Origin: JAYUHK01 sp043767025
GTDB lineage: Bacteria; Bacteroidota; Bacteroidia; Chitinophagales; Saprospiraceae
NCBI GenBank assembly: GCA_043767025.1
Contig: JAYUHK010000053.1
Location: 1 to 31,830 of the forward strand
Direction: 5' to 3'
DNA: 31,830 nucleotides
Shown here: piece by piece, positions 1-6,619 of the stretch
Position numbering within the stretch: the first letter of the stretch is position 1
Layout: each line of letters starts with the position of its first letter
Notes under the pieces: model-generated
Told to the model about the DNA's origin: nothing
Seen by the model: the letters and a program-made list of their open reading frames with translations, nothing else
Database searches by the model: none
Made by a program: the position numbers and the translations under genes

Positions 1-50
1 TTTCGCTTCGCCAGACGATATTTTTGCAAAAACTTGAATTTCTACAAGGC
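1..50. repeat. Terminal direct repeat, left copy
   Basis: The first 50 bases are identical to the last 50 (31781-31830), in the same orientation. The matching stretch is the right arm of an imperfect palindromic element that is complete at the right edge. The match is bounded by both window ends, as expected of an assembly overlap, either from a circular molecule or from a dispersed repeat that broke the assembly. Confidence 0.95.
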
Positions 51-186
51 ACGTCTGAAAATACAGTGACTTTGAATAAAATGCTGTCTGAAATTTTAGT
101 AGAAAAATATTCTGCGTAACATGAGTACTTAAAAAAAAAATATCGAAGCTGAAAGTAGTCGAAATGCGGCGAATGGAGCAAAAAAA

Positions 187-245
187 TTCCTGCACATTCG
201 CTACGCATAGGAAAAGGAGGAAGGGGCGGTAGCTGGGTGCAGGAA
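187..245. repeat. 9-bp inverted repeat, long hairpin
   Basis: TTCCTGCAC at 187-195 is perfectly complementary to GTGCAGGAA at 237-245, leaving a 41-base loop. It could be the base of a structured RNA or the arms of a small dispersed repeat. It lies downstream, in the minus-strand sense, of the promoter-like box at 326-333. Confidence 0.5.
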
Positions 246-325
246 ATGAGAAAACAAACATATAAAGAGAAAACGCTGTAATATACAGGCATTTATATAT
301 GTGTGAAACATTTAATATGTTTTGG

Positions 326-333
326 TGCAAAGT
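326..333 (-). promoter_or_regulatory. Weak -7-like box pointing left
   Basis: On the minus strand these bases read ATACTTTG followed by CACC. This resembles the Bacteroidota -7 element TAnnTTTG but has two mismatches. It lies directly beside the tandem repeat at 334-374, where an activator would sit. A similar segment (12 bases identical, TTTTGGTGCAAA on the plus strand) occurs at 2746-2757. Confidence 0.25.
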
Positions 334-374
334 ATTTACGGAACGGTAGGTTTCATTTAGGGAACGGTAAGTTT
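334..374 (-). promoter_or_regulatory. 2 x 21-bp tandem repeat, LytTR-like site
   Basis: Two 20-base units at 334-353 and 355-374 match at 18 of 20 positions with a 21-bp period. On the minus strand each contains TACCGTTCC. LytTR-family response regulators bind paired 9-bp direct repeats with a GTT core about two helical turns apart, so the spacing and core fit; one consensus position does not. The site lies 8 bp beyond the stop codon of the LytS-type kinase gene, the class of sensor that normally pairs with LytTR regulators. The tandem repeat is seen directly; its role as a binding site is inferred. Confidence 0.45.
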
Positions 375-381
375 TTTTTTT

Positions 382-2307
382 TCAAATACCCATTTCCATA
401 AAAGGAATTAATATTTCCACTCGCGTGCCTTCGGCTTTGCCGGTGATTTTTGACTTGAGGTCAAAGGTTTGAATGTAATTTCCACCTTTTTCGTTGCCCA
501 AAAGCAAGTTCAGTCGTTGCTCCGTGATGGTTGTCCCCCGCGACCGGTGCGTTTCGTGATAGCCGATTTGGTCTTGGTGGAGGCGCACTTTTTCGCGCCC
601 AACTCCGTTGTCTTCCACGACACAGATGAGTGATTTTTCGTTGTGGTATAAAAACTGAACCAAAATTTTTCCATCTTTTCTACCCCGCAGTCCGTGTTCG
701 ATAGCGTTTTCGACATAGGGCTGCACAATCATCGTCGGCACGGCGACGAAATCGTCGTCTAATTTTTCATCTACTTCAATCGTGAATTGGAGATTGTCCT
801 CGAAGCGCAGCTTTTGGTTGATGGTCAAATAATCCGTCAGAAACTCAATTTCTTTTTCGAGGTCGAGCATTTCCATATCCGAATATTCGAGGCTTTGGCG
901 CATCAGTTTAGCAAATTTTGCCAAATATTTGGCGGCATCGGCGGCGTTATTGGACGTAATAAATTGCTGTATCGAATTGAGTGCATTGTAGATAAAATGT
1001 GGGTTCATCTGCGCTCGCAGTGCTTTGAGTTGCAAACTGGTGGCTTGCAGGCGCAACATTTCTGTTTCGCGCTTCTTTTTTTCGGAGCTGAACCGCGCCT
1101 CCAATTCCAGCACTTTACGTTTGCTAATTTCTTCGTGATGTCGCTCGCTTATTTTTTCATATAAAAGTTGGTATTCATAGGCATTTTTGAAATCTCCCTC
1201 CGACGCATGAAAGTCGGCAATGTGTTTGCAAATAACGACCAGCTGCCGCTTATCGTTTCTCGCTTTCGCCATCTCGAAGGCTTTTGCGAAGTGCTGCAAC
1301 GCTAATTTTTCTTTGCCTGCTGCTATGTGCAGCTGTCCGCGATAGGTTTCGAGGCTCGTGATATTGGTCGCCTCCGAGCCGTCTGTCCGATTCTTAAAAA
1401 GTTCTTCCGAGCGGTCGAAATAATCCAAAGCAGTTTCAAAATTTTCTTGAATGTAGGCAATGTAACCAAGATTGGCGTTGGCGGAGGCACGGGCTGAAAA
1501 TCGGCTGTCCTCTTCGGTTTGGTTGGCACGTTTGTAGTATTCTTCGGCACTTTCGAGGTCGCCCATCGCCATAAAACTATTCCCAACGTTCAGATAATGC
1601 CAACTCAATCGTGAGCGTATGCCGATGGATTCGCACATATTGGCGACCGTGAGGTAGCTTCGCACGCTTTTTTCAAAGTCATCGCCGCGCTCATAGACGC
1701 GTCCCAAGCCGCTCTGCACGAGCGTCAGAAAGTAATAATCTTTGATTTTGAGCGGCTTGTCGTATTCGGTAATTAATTTTTCAGCGTCCAACAGAAGTTC
1801 GATGGCGCGCGGATAATTTTCGTAATGGAGCTGCACGAAGCCTTCCCGACATTTGAGCCGAGCGGTGAGCAAAGTATTGTCTTCGGTGATTTCGGCGTTT
1901 ATTTTATGGGCTTTTTCGAGATATTGTTCGGCTTTTTCAAAATTATTTTGATTGATAAGCGTTCCAGACGCATCTATATAGATAGTCACGATTTGGGATT
2001 TTTCGTTCACTTTTAGTGCTTCGCGGATAGCCAATTCATAGGCATCAAGGGAGGCGTTGTAGTTGTAAAGTTGATTTTCTACGAAAGCCTTGTGCGTCAG
2101 AAAGTGAATAAAAACCCTATTGTTGGGGTTTTGTTGGAGTAATTGCTCTTGTTCAGTCAAAAGGATTTTTGCTTGCGCCACATCTTTGAATATCATCAGG
2201 GCGATGTACTGATCCATCAGTCCCAACTTGTCGTTGGGATTTTTTTCGATAGCGATTTTTTGTTCCAATCGAGTTGTTTCGTCCGGATTGTCAGCAACTT
2301 TTGACAT
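382..2307 (-). CDS. TPR-containing LytS-type sensor histidine kinase, cytoplasmic
   Basis: This 641-residue protein has TPR-like helical repeats over about residues 25-390, a charged coiled coil (about 390-430), then a His_kinase domain with the phospho-acceptor in MNPHFIYNALNSIQQFI (His437). The HATPase follows, with an N-box around VENAIEHGL (about 532-540), the G-box DNGVG (566-570) and a late RGTTI segment. This is the LytS/YehU class, which normally signals to LytTR response regulators. Unlike most Bacteroidota relatives it has no transmembrane helix between the TPR and kinase parts, so it probably senses something in the cytoplasm. I chose the ATG at 2305-2307; an upstream TTG at 2352 would add 15 residues but overlaps the terminator at 2351-2390. 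No response regulator gene lies in the window. The small leader-peptide gene lies upstream on the same strand. Confidence 0.9.
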   Translation of the reverse strand: MSKVADNPDETTRLEQKIAIEKNPNDKLGLMDQYIALMIFKDVAQAKILLTEQEQLLQQNPNNRVFIHFLTHKAFVENQLYNYNASLDAYELAIREALKVNEKSQIVTIYIDASGTLINQNNFEKAEQYLEKAHKINAEITEDNTLLTARLKCREGFVQLHYENYPRAIELLLDAEKLITEYDKPLKIKDYYFLTLVQSGLGRVYERGDDFEKSVRSYLTVANMCESIGIRSRLSWHYLNVGNSFMAMGDLESAEEYYKRANQTEEDSRFSARASANANLGYIAYIQENFETALDYFDRSEELFKNRTDGSEATNITSLETYRGQLHIAAGKEKLALQHFAKAFEMAKARNDKRQLVVICKHIADFHASEGDFKNAYEYQLLYEKISERHHEEISKRKVLELEARFSSEKKKRETEMLRLQATSLQLKALRAQMNPHFIYNALNSIQQFITSNNAADAAKYLAKFAKLMRQSLEYSDMEMLDLEKEIEFLTDYLTINQKLRFEDNLQFTIEVDEKLDDDFVAVPTMIVQPYVENAIEHGLRGRKDGKILVQFLYHNEKSLICVVEDNGVGREKVRLHQDQIGYHETHRSRGTTITEQRLNLLLGNEKGGNYIQTFDLKSKITGKAEGTRVEILIPFMEMGI

Positions 2308-2350
2308 ACAGAAATAAGAGAATAGAGAGAGAATTTTTTTACGAAAAAAC

Positions 2351-2390
2351 AAAAAAGGTTACTAAGCATTTACAGCTTGCAACCTTTTTA
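2351..2390 (-). terminator. Terminator after the leader-peptide gene
   Basis: AAAAAGGTT at 2352-2360 pairs with AACCTTTTT at 2381-2389, and an inner AAGC/GCTT pair strengthens the stem. Read on the minus strand it ends in a T tract. It lies between the peptide gene (stop at 2421) and the kinase gene (start at 2307), so the peptide may be made as a separate short transcript, with read-through into the kinase. Confidence 0.65.
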
Positions 2391-2420
2391 ATATCTGCTT
2401 GGGAGCATAGCACACTAAAG

Positions 2421-2597
2421 CTATTGAGGAATAATTCCTCCGCAGCCGTTGTTCCAACGCTCGATGCTACGTTTTCGACCACCTATGATTTGATTCATTT
2501 CGAGGTGATTGACCGTTTGTAAGTCGCGCTTGAGGTCATCGAGGGTGCGCCTCGACTTATCTGCGCTGAAGAAGTTGAAAATTTTTGACAGTTTCAC
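2421..2597 (-). CDS. Double-glycine leader peptide (candidate RiPP, bacteriocin or signal precursor)
   Basis: A 58-codon gene starts at GTG (2595-2597) and ends at TAG (2421-2423). The protein begins MKLSKIFNFFSADK and holds a double-glycine processing site at residues 39-40. The leader end, VNHLEMNQIIGG, matches the class consensus: hydrophobic V at -12, Glu at -8, Met at -7, Ile at -4, Gly at -2 and -1. The predicted core is 18 residues, RKRSIERWNNGCGGIIPQ: basic, with a single Cys and a Gly-rich end. In this class a C39-peptidase ABC exporter cleaves after GG and secretes the core; none is encoded in the window. A -7 box lies upstream, a terminator follows, and the TPR kinase is next on the same strand. 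The GTG start is the only standard start after the upstream in-frame stop at 2658-2660. The leader motif is visible; secretion and function (signal, bacteriocin or modified peptide) are inferred. Confidence 0.72.
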   Translation of the reverse strand: MKLSKIFNFFSADKSRRTLDDLKRDLQTVNHLEMNQIIGGRKRSIERWNNGCGGIIPQ

Positions 2598-2652
2598 GAT
2601 ATTTGCTTTGTTTATTAGAGAACGGTGAAGGTTTAAGGAATAATTGAGATTG

Positions 2653-2660
2653 CAAAGTTA
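2653..2660 (-). promoter_or_regulatory. -7 box for the leader-peptide gene
   Basis: The minus strand reads TAACTTTG, a perfect match to the Bacteroidota TAnnTTTG -7 element, 55 bp before the GTG start. No clear -33 TTG was found at the usual distance, so the assignment rests on the -7 box alone. Confidence 0.45.
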
Positions 2661-2768
2661 GATTTAAACCTTGCTATCTCCTAATTTTTTGCGACTTTTT
2701 TTTTAATTTTTTTAATAAATATATCAAACTACTATAATATGTAGCTTTTGGTGCAAAATGATTTATCA

Positions 2769-2804
2769 CAAATACGACAAAAAAATTATTTTTTATCGTA
2801 TTTG
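2769..2804. repeat. Near-perfect inverted repeat
   Basis: CAAATACGA at 2769-2777 is complementary to TCGTATTTG at 2796-2804, and the A-rich/T-rich interior extends the pairing almost to the centre (one mismatch, one unpaired A). It may be an operator or a transcription stop; it lies between two divergent genes. Confidence 0.6.
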
Positions 2805-2902
2805 TTTAATATAATTTTTATTAAAAATATTTTTAGAAAGTATTTATATTATTTTTTATTTGTTTTTTAAGCAATTTTTTAGGATTTCAAGAATTTATGT
2901 AA

Positions 2903-2910
2903 TATATTTG
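2903..2910 (+). promoter_or_regulatory. -7 box for the PHP hydrolase gene
   Basis: TATATTTG followed by CAC matches the Bacteroidota -7 consensus and lies 55 bp upstream of the ATG. The -33 element is not evident at the expected spacing. Confidence 0.45.
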
Positions 2911-2965
2911 CACTTTAATATTTATTTCAACATATTTAACACCGATATTTTACGCTGTCACAAAA

Positions 2966-4678
2966 ATGAAAAAATTATTTATTTTATTAATCGCATTTAT
3001 CCAACTCCAAACGTCAATTTTTGCGCAATATAACTTTTATTACGGAAATATTCACAGCCACTCTGATTATTCTGATGGCAATCAAGATGGAGCTACCACA
3101 GGCAGCCACACGCCTGCCGACGACTACAAATACGCTCGCGCAAGCAACCACATGGACTTTTTGGGCATCGCCGAACACAACCATTTTAGCAGTCCCAACA
3201 ATCCCGGCACTTACGTTTCGGATTTTACTCTGGGGCTTTACCAAGCCGATACCTCCAATCACAACGGCACTTTCGTCACTATGTACGGCATGGAGTGGGG
3301 GACGATTAGCTCCGGCGGACACGTAATAGTATATGGAATACCCGGTTTGGTGGGTTGGGAAACACTTACCACGCCGCCCGGACCGAATTATAATTTTTAT
3401 TGCGCCAAGGGTGATTACGCTTCGCTTTGGAATATTACCAATGGTTACACAAAAGGATTTTGTACGCTTGCGCACCCGCAATCAGGAGATTTTGGAAGTC
3501 TATTAAATGGTGCGGCTTTCAGCACGCCTGCCGACAACGCCATCGTAGGCACTGCGGTTCGGAGCGGCGGCGCGTTCTCCACGACCACCAACTACAGCGA
3601 CGCTCCAGCCACACTTTATGCTTCTACCTATTATACGGCGTTGGCGAAAGGCTATCATCTTGGACCTACGATTGACCACGACAACCACAATACCACTTTT
3701 GGGCGCACCAATGACTCTCGGACAGTCGTGATGGCTACCGCTTTGAACCGCGACAGTATTTACAGTGCTTACCGCGCTATGCGTTTTTATGCCTCCGACG
3801 ACTGGAATGTGAAAGTCACTTACACGCTCAACGGCAACTTTATGGGCAGCATATTCAACACGACCTCCAATTCGGCGATTTCGCTTTCAGTGACCGATGC
3901 CGACGCTGGCGATAATGTGAGCAAAATCGAAGTCTATTACGGAGTGCCGGGCAGTAATTTATTACCTACTTTGCTGACTTCCAATGCCAATAGCAGTACT
4001 TTGAATTTTACGCACCCGACTGTGGCTGGAAATAATTTTTATTATTTTGCAAAAATAGTCCAAACCGATGGCGATTCTATCTGGACTTCTCCGATTTGGA
4101 TTACCCGCATCGCAGCTCCGCTACCGATAGAATTGCTGACTTTTGAGGGCGCGCAGTCCAAAAATACGATTGCTTTGCGCTGGGTAACTACTTTTGAAGG
4201 CAACAATAAATATTTTGAAATAGAAAAATTAGATGCCCAAAAAAACTACCAAACTATTGGAAAACGGAATAGTATTGCGTCCAATGGCAGTCAGCAGAAT
4301 GTGTATAATTTTGATGACTTGAACCCGACGCGTGGAACCAATTTTTATCGCCTCCAACAAACCGACACCGACGGACGGACGACTTACTCGGAGATAATTG
4401 CGGTGCAATACGAACAAAAATCTTTTGAAATTCTTGCTTTGCAGCCCAATCCGACTTCGGATTTTTTGAAATTCAAGTACAATACCGATACTACTGAAAC
4501 CCTGACGCTCAAAATTTACTCTTCCGACGGAAGAGAGGTGTTCCAAGAAAATATTTCGTCCGTCAAGGGAGAAGGAACCTACGCAACGGATATTCGACAG
4601 TTGCCCGCCGGCACTTATTTTCTGTCTATCAGCAAGCCCGATGAGCGGATTGCAGAAGCCAAGTTTGTAAAAAATTAA
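2966..4678 (+). CDS. Secreted PHP-domain metallohydrolase with T9SS type A sorting domain
   Basis: This 570-residue exported protein has a signal peptide (about residues 1-20, cut before QYNFYY). It has a PHP domain with the metal-binding motif HSHSDYSDG (His30, His32, Asp34), then AEHNH (70-73), Glu110, GGHV (His119), LAHP (His170) and DHDNH (237-241). These residues are typical of the trinuclear metal site of PHP phosphoesterases. A beta-rich segment (about 290-380) is followed by the module beginning APLPIELLTFEG (about 385-480), then a type A sorting domain (about 487-570, with LQPNPTSDF and a final FVKN). The protein should pass the inner membrane by Sec and the outer membrane by T9SS. 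The substrate is unknown; secreted relatives of the CehA/McbA-like branch are usually annotated only as PHP proteins. It has its own promoter-like box and a strong terminator. Confidence 0.88.
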   Translation: MKKLFILLIAFIQLQTSIFAQYNFYYGNIHSHSDYSDGNQDGATTGSHTPADDYKYARASNHMDFLGIAEHNHFSSPNNPGTYVSDFTLGLYQADTSNHNGTFVTMYGMEWGTISSGGHVIVYGIPGLVGWETLTTPPGPNYNFYCAKGDYASLWNITNGYTKGFCTLAHPQSGDFGSLLNGAAFSTPADNAIVGTAVRSGGAFSTTTNYSDAPATLYASTYYTALAKGYHLGPTIDHDNHNTTFGRTNDSRTVVMATALNRDSIYSAYRAMRFYASDDWNVKVTYTLNGNFMGSIFNTTSNSAISLSVTDADAGDNVSKIEVYYGVPGSNLLPTLLTSNANSSTLNFTHPTVAGNNFYYFAKIVQTDGDSIWTSPIWITRIAAPLPIELLTFEGAQSKNTIALRWVTTFEGNNKYFEIEKLDAQKNYQTIGKRNSIASNGSQQNVYNFDDLNPTRGTNFYRLQQTDTDGRTTYSEIIAVQYEQKSFEILALQPNPTSDFLKFKYNTDTTETLTLKIYSSDGREVFQENISSVKGEGTYATDIRQLPAGTYFLSISKPDERIAEAKFVKN

Positions 4679-4682
4679 TCGC

Positions 4683-4725
4683 AAAAAAAAGCGTTTCTTC
4701 GGGCAGAAGAAACGCTTTTTTTTTT
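4683..4725 (+). terminator. Terminator after the PHP gene
   Basis: GCGTTTCTTC (4691-4700) pairs perfectly with GAAGAAACGC (4706-4715) around a 5-base loop, flanked by an A run and a run of ten T. It can act in both directions. Confidence 0.92.
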
Positions 4726-4729
4726 GTCG

Positions 4730-4800
4730 GGAACTTGTCTAAAATAAACTACCTATTTTTTCTAATAAATCTACCCAATCGCGGCATTTTTTTCTTTATT
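4730..4800 (+). repeat. Dispersed intergenic repeat, copy A (degenerate)
   Basis: It begins GGAACTTGTCTAAAATAAAC, a near match to the starts of copies B (7720) and C (17218). It stays colinear with copy C through a T-rich block, CCAAT and a TTTATTTC-like block before diverging. It looks like a decayed member of the same family. Confidence 0.6.
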
Positions 4801-4891
4801 TCAAAAAAAAAATTCTGACTGAAAAACTGCCTGCGGCGGCAGCTGGGTAAAAAAAGGATTCTCAAACTATGGACAGAAAATTAATTTTTTG

Positions 4892-4899
4892 TACCTTTG
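4892..4899 (+). promoter_or_regulatory. -7 box for the pccB-desaturase unit
   Basis: TACCTTTG is a perfect TAnnTTTG match. Transcription from it would start near 4905 and give a leader of about 120 bases that carries the two hairpins at 4913-4981. Confidence 0.45.
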
Positions 4900-4912
4900 A
4901 GCAGTTAATTGT

Positions 4913-4981
4913 GTAATCAAAAGTGCTAAAAATGTCACACTTTGATTACAAGTCACCGTTACCTTTAAAGGTGTCGGTAAC
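4913..4981 (+). promoter_or_regulatory. Structured 5' leader of pccB, two hairpins
   Basis: GTAATCAAAAGTG (4913-4925) pairs with CACACTTTGATTAC (4936-4949) with one bulge. GTTACC (4958-4963) then pairs with GGTAAC (4976-4981). Inside the second hairpin, ACCTTTAAAGGT (4961-4972) is a perfect 12-base palindrome that competes with the outer stem, so two exclusive folds are possible. Neither hairpin has a T tract, so they are not ordinary terminators. No known riboswitch class is recognised; a cis-regulatory role is inferred. Confidence 0.4.
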
Positions 4982-5025
4982 TTCGGTTCAACCTTTGCGA
5001 TAAAATATCCGTTCAAAACTATTGT

Positions 5026-6567
5026 ATGCAGCAACATTTAGAGTCCCTCGACCAAAAAAAAGTCCAAGCTCGCGAAGGCGGCGGCATCGACCGCATCAAA
5101 AAACAGCACGCAAGCGGCAAACTTTCTGCTCGCGAGCGCGTTCATTTTCTGTTGGACGATAATTCTTTTGAAGAAATCGGTATGTTGGTCACGCACCGTT
5201 GCACGGACTTCGAGATGGCGGAACAGCAATTTCTCGGCGACGGAGTAGTGACGGGTTACGGGACGGTCGCGGGGCGATTGGTGTATGTGTTCGCGCAAGA
5301 TTTTACGGTTTTTGGCGGCTCGCTTTCCGAAACACACGCCGAAAAAATCTGTAAGTTGATGGATATGGCGATGAAAAACGGCGCGCCAGTCATCGGACTC
5401 AACGACTCGGGAGGCGCAAGGATTCAGGAAGGCGTAAGCTCCTTGGGCGGATATGCGGATATTTTCTTGCGCAATACGATGGCATCGGGCGTAGTGCCAC
5501 AGATTTCGGCAATCATGGGACCCTGCGCCGGCGGAGCAGTCTATTCGCCAGCGATTACCGACTTTACGATTATGGTGGAGCGCACGTCTTATATGTTTGT
5601 GACTGGACCGAATGTAGTCAAAACCGTCACCAACGAAACTGTTACAGCTGAAGAACTTGGTGGCGCAAGCACACACGCCAGCAAATCTGGCGTGACGCAC
5701 TTGACGGCTACCAACGACATAGATTGTATCCAAAAAATAAAAAAATTACTGAGTTTTGTGCCACAAAACTGTGAGGATAAAGTCCCAAATTTGCCCTTTC
5801 AGCTCGGCGATGAAAAACGAGAAATATTGCGGAGCATCGTCCCACAAAACGCCAATCAGCCCTACGATATGAAAGATGTTATCTCCAACATCGTGGATAT
5901 AGATTCGTTTTTTGAGATTCACGGGCAGTTTGCGGAGAATATGGTGGTCGGTTTTGCTCGCTTGGGAGGTAGGAGTATCGGCATCGTAGCCAATCAGCCA
6001 GCCAGTCTTGCAGGCGTTTTGGACGTGAACAGTTCGAGAAAAGCGGCGCGTTTTGTGCGCTTTTGTGACTGCTTCAATATCCCACTTTTGGTGCTGGTAG
6101 ATGTTCCGGGTTTTCTGCCCGGCACCGACCAAGAATGGAATGGCATCATTACCAACGGCGCAAAATTGCTGTACGCATTCAGCGAGGCGACCGTCCCTCG
6201 CATCACCGTTATCACGCGCAAAGCCTACGGCGGAGCTTATGACGTGATGAACTCCAAACACATCGGAGCGGACTTGAACTTTGCGTGGCCCACAGCTGAA
6301 ATCGCCGTCATGGGTGCAAAAGGCGCGAGCGAAATTATTTTTAAAAAAGAAATTCAGACGGCTGCCGACCCTGTTGCGAAGCTCGCCGAAAAAGAAAAAG
6401 AGTACGCCGAAACTTTCGCCAATCCGTATCGTGCCGCAAGTCGTGGCTTCGTAGATGAAGTCATTGACCCCGCAGACACGCGCCGAAAACTTATCAAAGC
6501 CTACGCAATGTTAGAGAATAAAGTAGAACACCGTCCGCATCGGAAACACGGAAATATTCCACTCTAA
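5026..6567 (+). CDS. pccB: Propionyl-CoA (acyl-CoA) carboxylase, beta/carboxyltransferase subunit
   Basis: This 513-residue protein has the usual length and two crotonase-like halves of biotin-dependent acyl-CoA carboxylase beta subunits. It transfers carboxyl from carboxybiotin to propionyl-CoA, giving methylmalonyl-CoA. Visible motifs are GGSLSETHAEKI (98-109), LNDSGGARIQEG (125-136), GPCAGGAVYSPA (166-177), and in the second half DVPGFLPGTDQEW (359-371) and RKAYGGAYDVM (398-408). The Asp in GGAYDVM is the residue associated in actinobacterial homologues with preference for propionyl-CoA over acetyl-CoA. The biotin carboxylase/carrier subunit is not in the window, as is common when the genes are unlinked. 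The gene follows a structured leader and lies 52 bp before the desaturase gene on the same strand, which suggests co-transcription. The family is certain; the preferred acyl-CoA is inferred. Confidence 0.93.
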   Translation: MQQHLESLDQKKVQAREGGGIDRIKKQHASGKLSARERVHFLLDDNSFEEIGMLVTHRCTDFEMAEQQFLGDGVVTGYGTVAGRLVYVFAQDFTVFGGSLSETHAEKICKLMDMAMKNGAPVIGLNDSGGARIQEGVSSLGGYADIFLRNTMASGVVPQISAIMGPCAGGAVYSPAITDFTIMVERTSYMFVTGPNVVKTVTNETVTAEELGGASTHASKSGVTHLTATNDIDCIQKIKKLLSFVPQNCEDKVPNLPFQLGDEKREILRSIVPQNANQPYDMKDVISNIVDIDSFFEIHGQFAENMVVGFARLGGRSIGIVANQPASLAGVLDVNSSRKAARFVRFCDCFNIPLLVLVDVPGFLPGTDQEWNGIITNGAKLLYAFSEATVPRITVITRKAYGGAYDVMNSKHIGADLNFAWPTAEIAVMGAKGASEIIFKKEIQTAADPVAKLAEKEKEYAETFANPYRAASRGFVDEVIDPADTRRKLIKAYAMLENKVEHRPHRKHGNIPL

Positions 6568-6619
6568 AAATCGCTTTTATTTTTACAAAAAAATCTAATT
6601 TTTAAAACCATCAATAATA

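Larger units (their letters stand above)
51..333. other. Left-edge region with no convincing gene
   Basis: No reliable gene is seen here. A plus-strand frame open from the left edge ends at TAA 117-119 (last residues LVEKYSA), but its upstream part is repeat sequence. On the minus strand a frame starting with ATG near 285 runs open to the left edge; its composition looks non-coding and it crosses a repeat motif. The sequence GGCGGTAGCTGGGT at 225-238 recurs with one mismatch at 4835-4848. Confidence 0.5.
2598..2965. other. AT-rich divergent intergenic region
   Basis: This 368-bp gap separates the minus-strand peptide gene from the plus-strand PHP gene. It holds -7 boxes in both directions (2653-2660 and 2903-2910), a GAACGGT motif at 2619-2625 shared with the tandem repeat at 334-374, a TTTTGGTGCAAA segment at 2746-2757 shared with 320-331, and an inverted repeat at 2769-2804. 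No further open reading frame is supported. Confidence 0.6.

Noticed and set aside
3..119. Plus-strand open frame running in from the left edge and ending in TAA
   Set aside because: Its first part is the terminal repeat. Joined across the ends, the frame meets a stop within about 25 codons. No family is recognised, so it is not called a gene.
1..285. Minus-strand frame beginning ATG near 285 and open to the left edge (MPVYYSVFSLYVC...)
   Set aside because: It crosses a repeat motif and a hairpin and has a low-complexity proline and phenylalanine composition. No homologous pattern is recognised.
2308..2352. TTG start that would extend the kinase by 15 residues (MFFRKKILSLFSYFC)
   Set aside because: It looks slightly like a signal sequence, but it lies inside the terminator hairpin and a rare start would be needed; the ATG at 2307 is preferred.
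5038..5733. 231-codon minus-strand frame opposite pccB
   Set aside because: It is a shadow of a highly conserved enzyme gene; His- and Arg-rich composition with no domain pattern.
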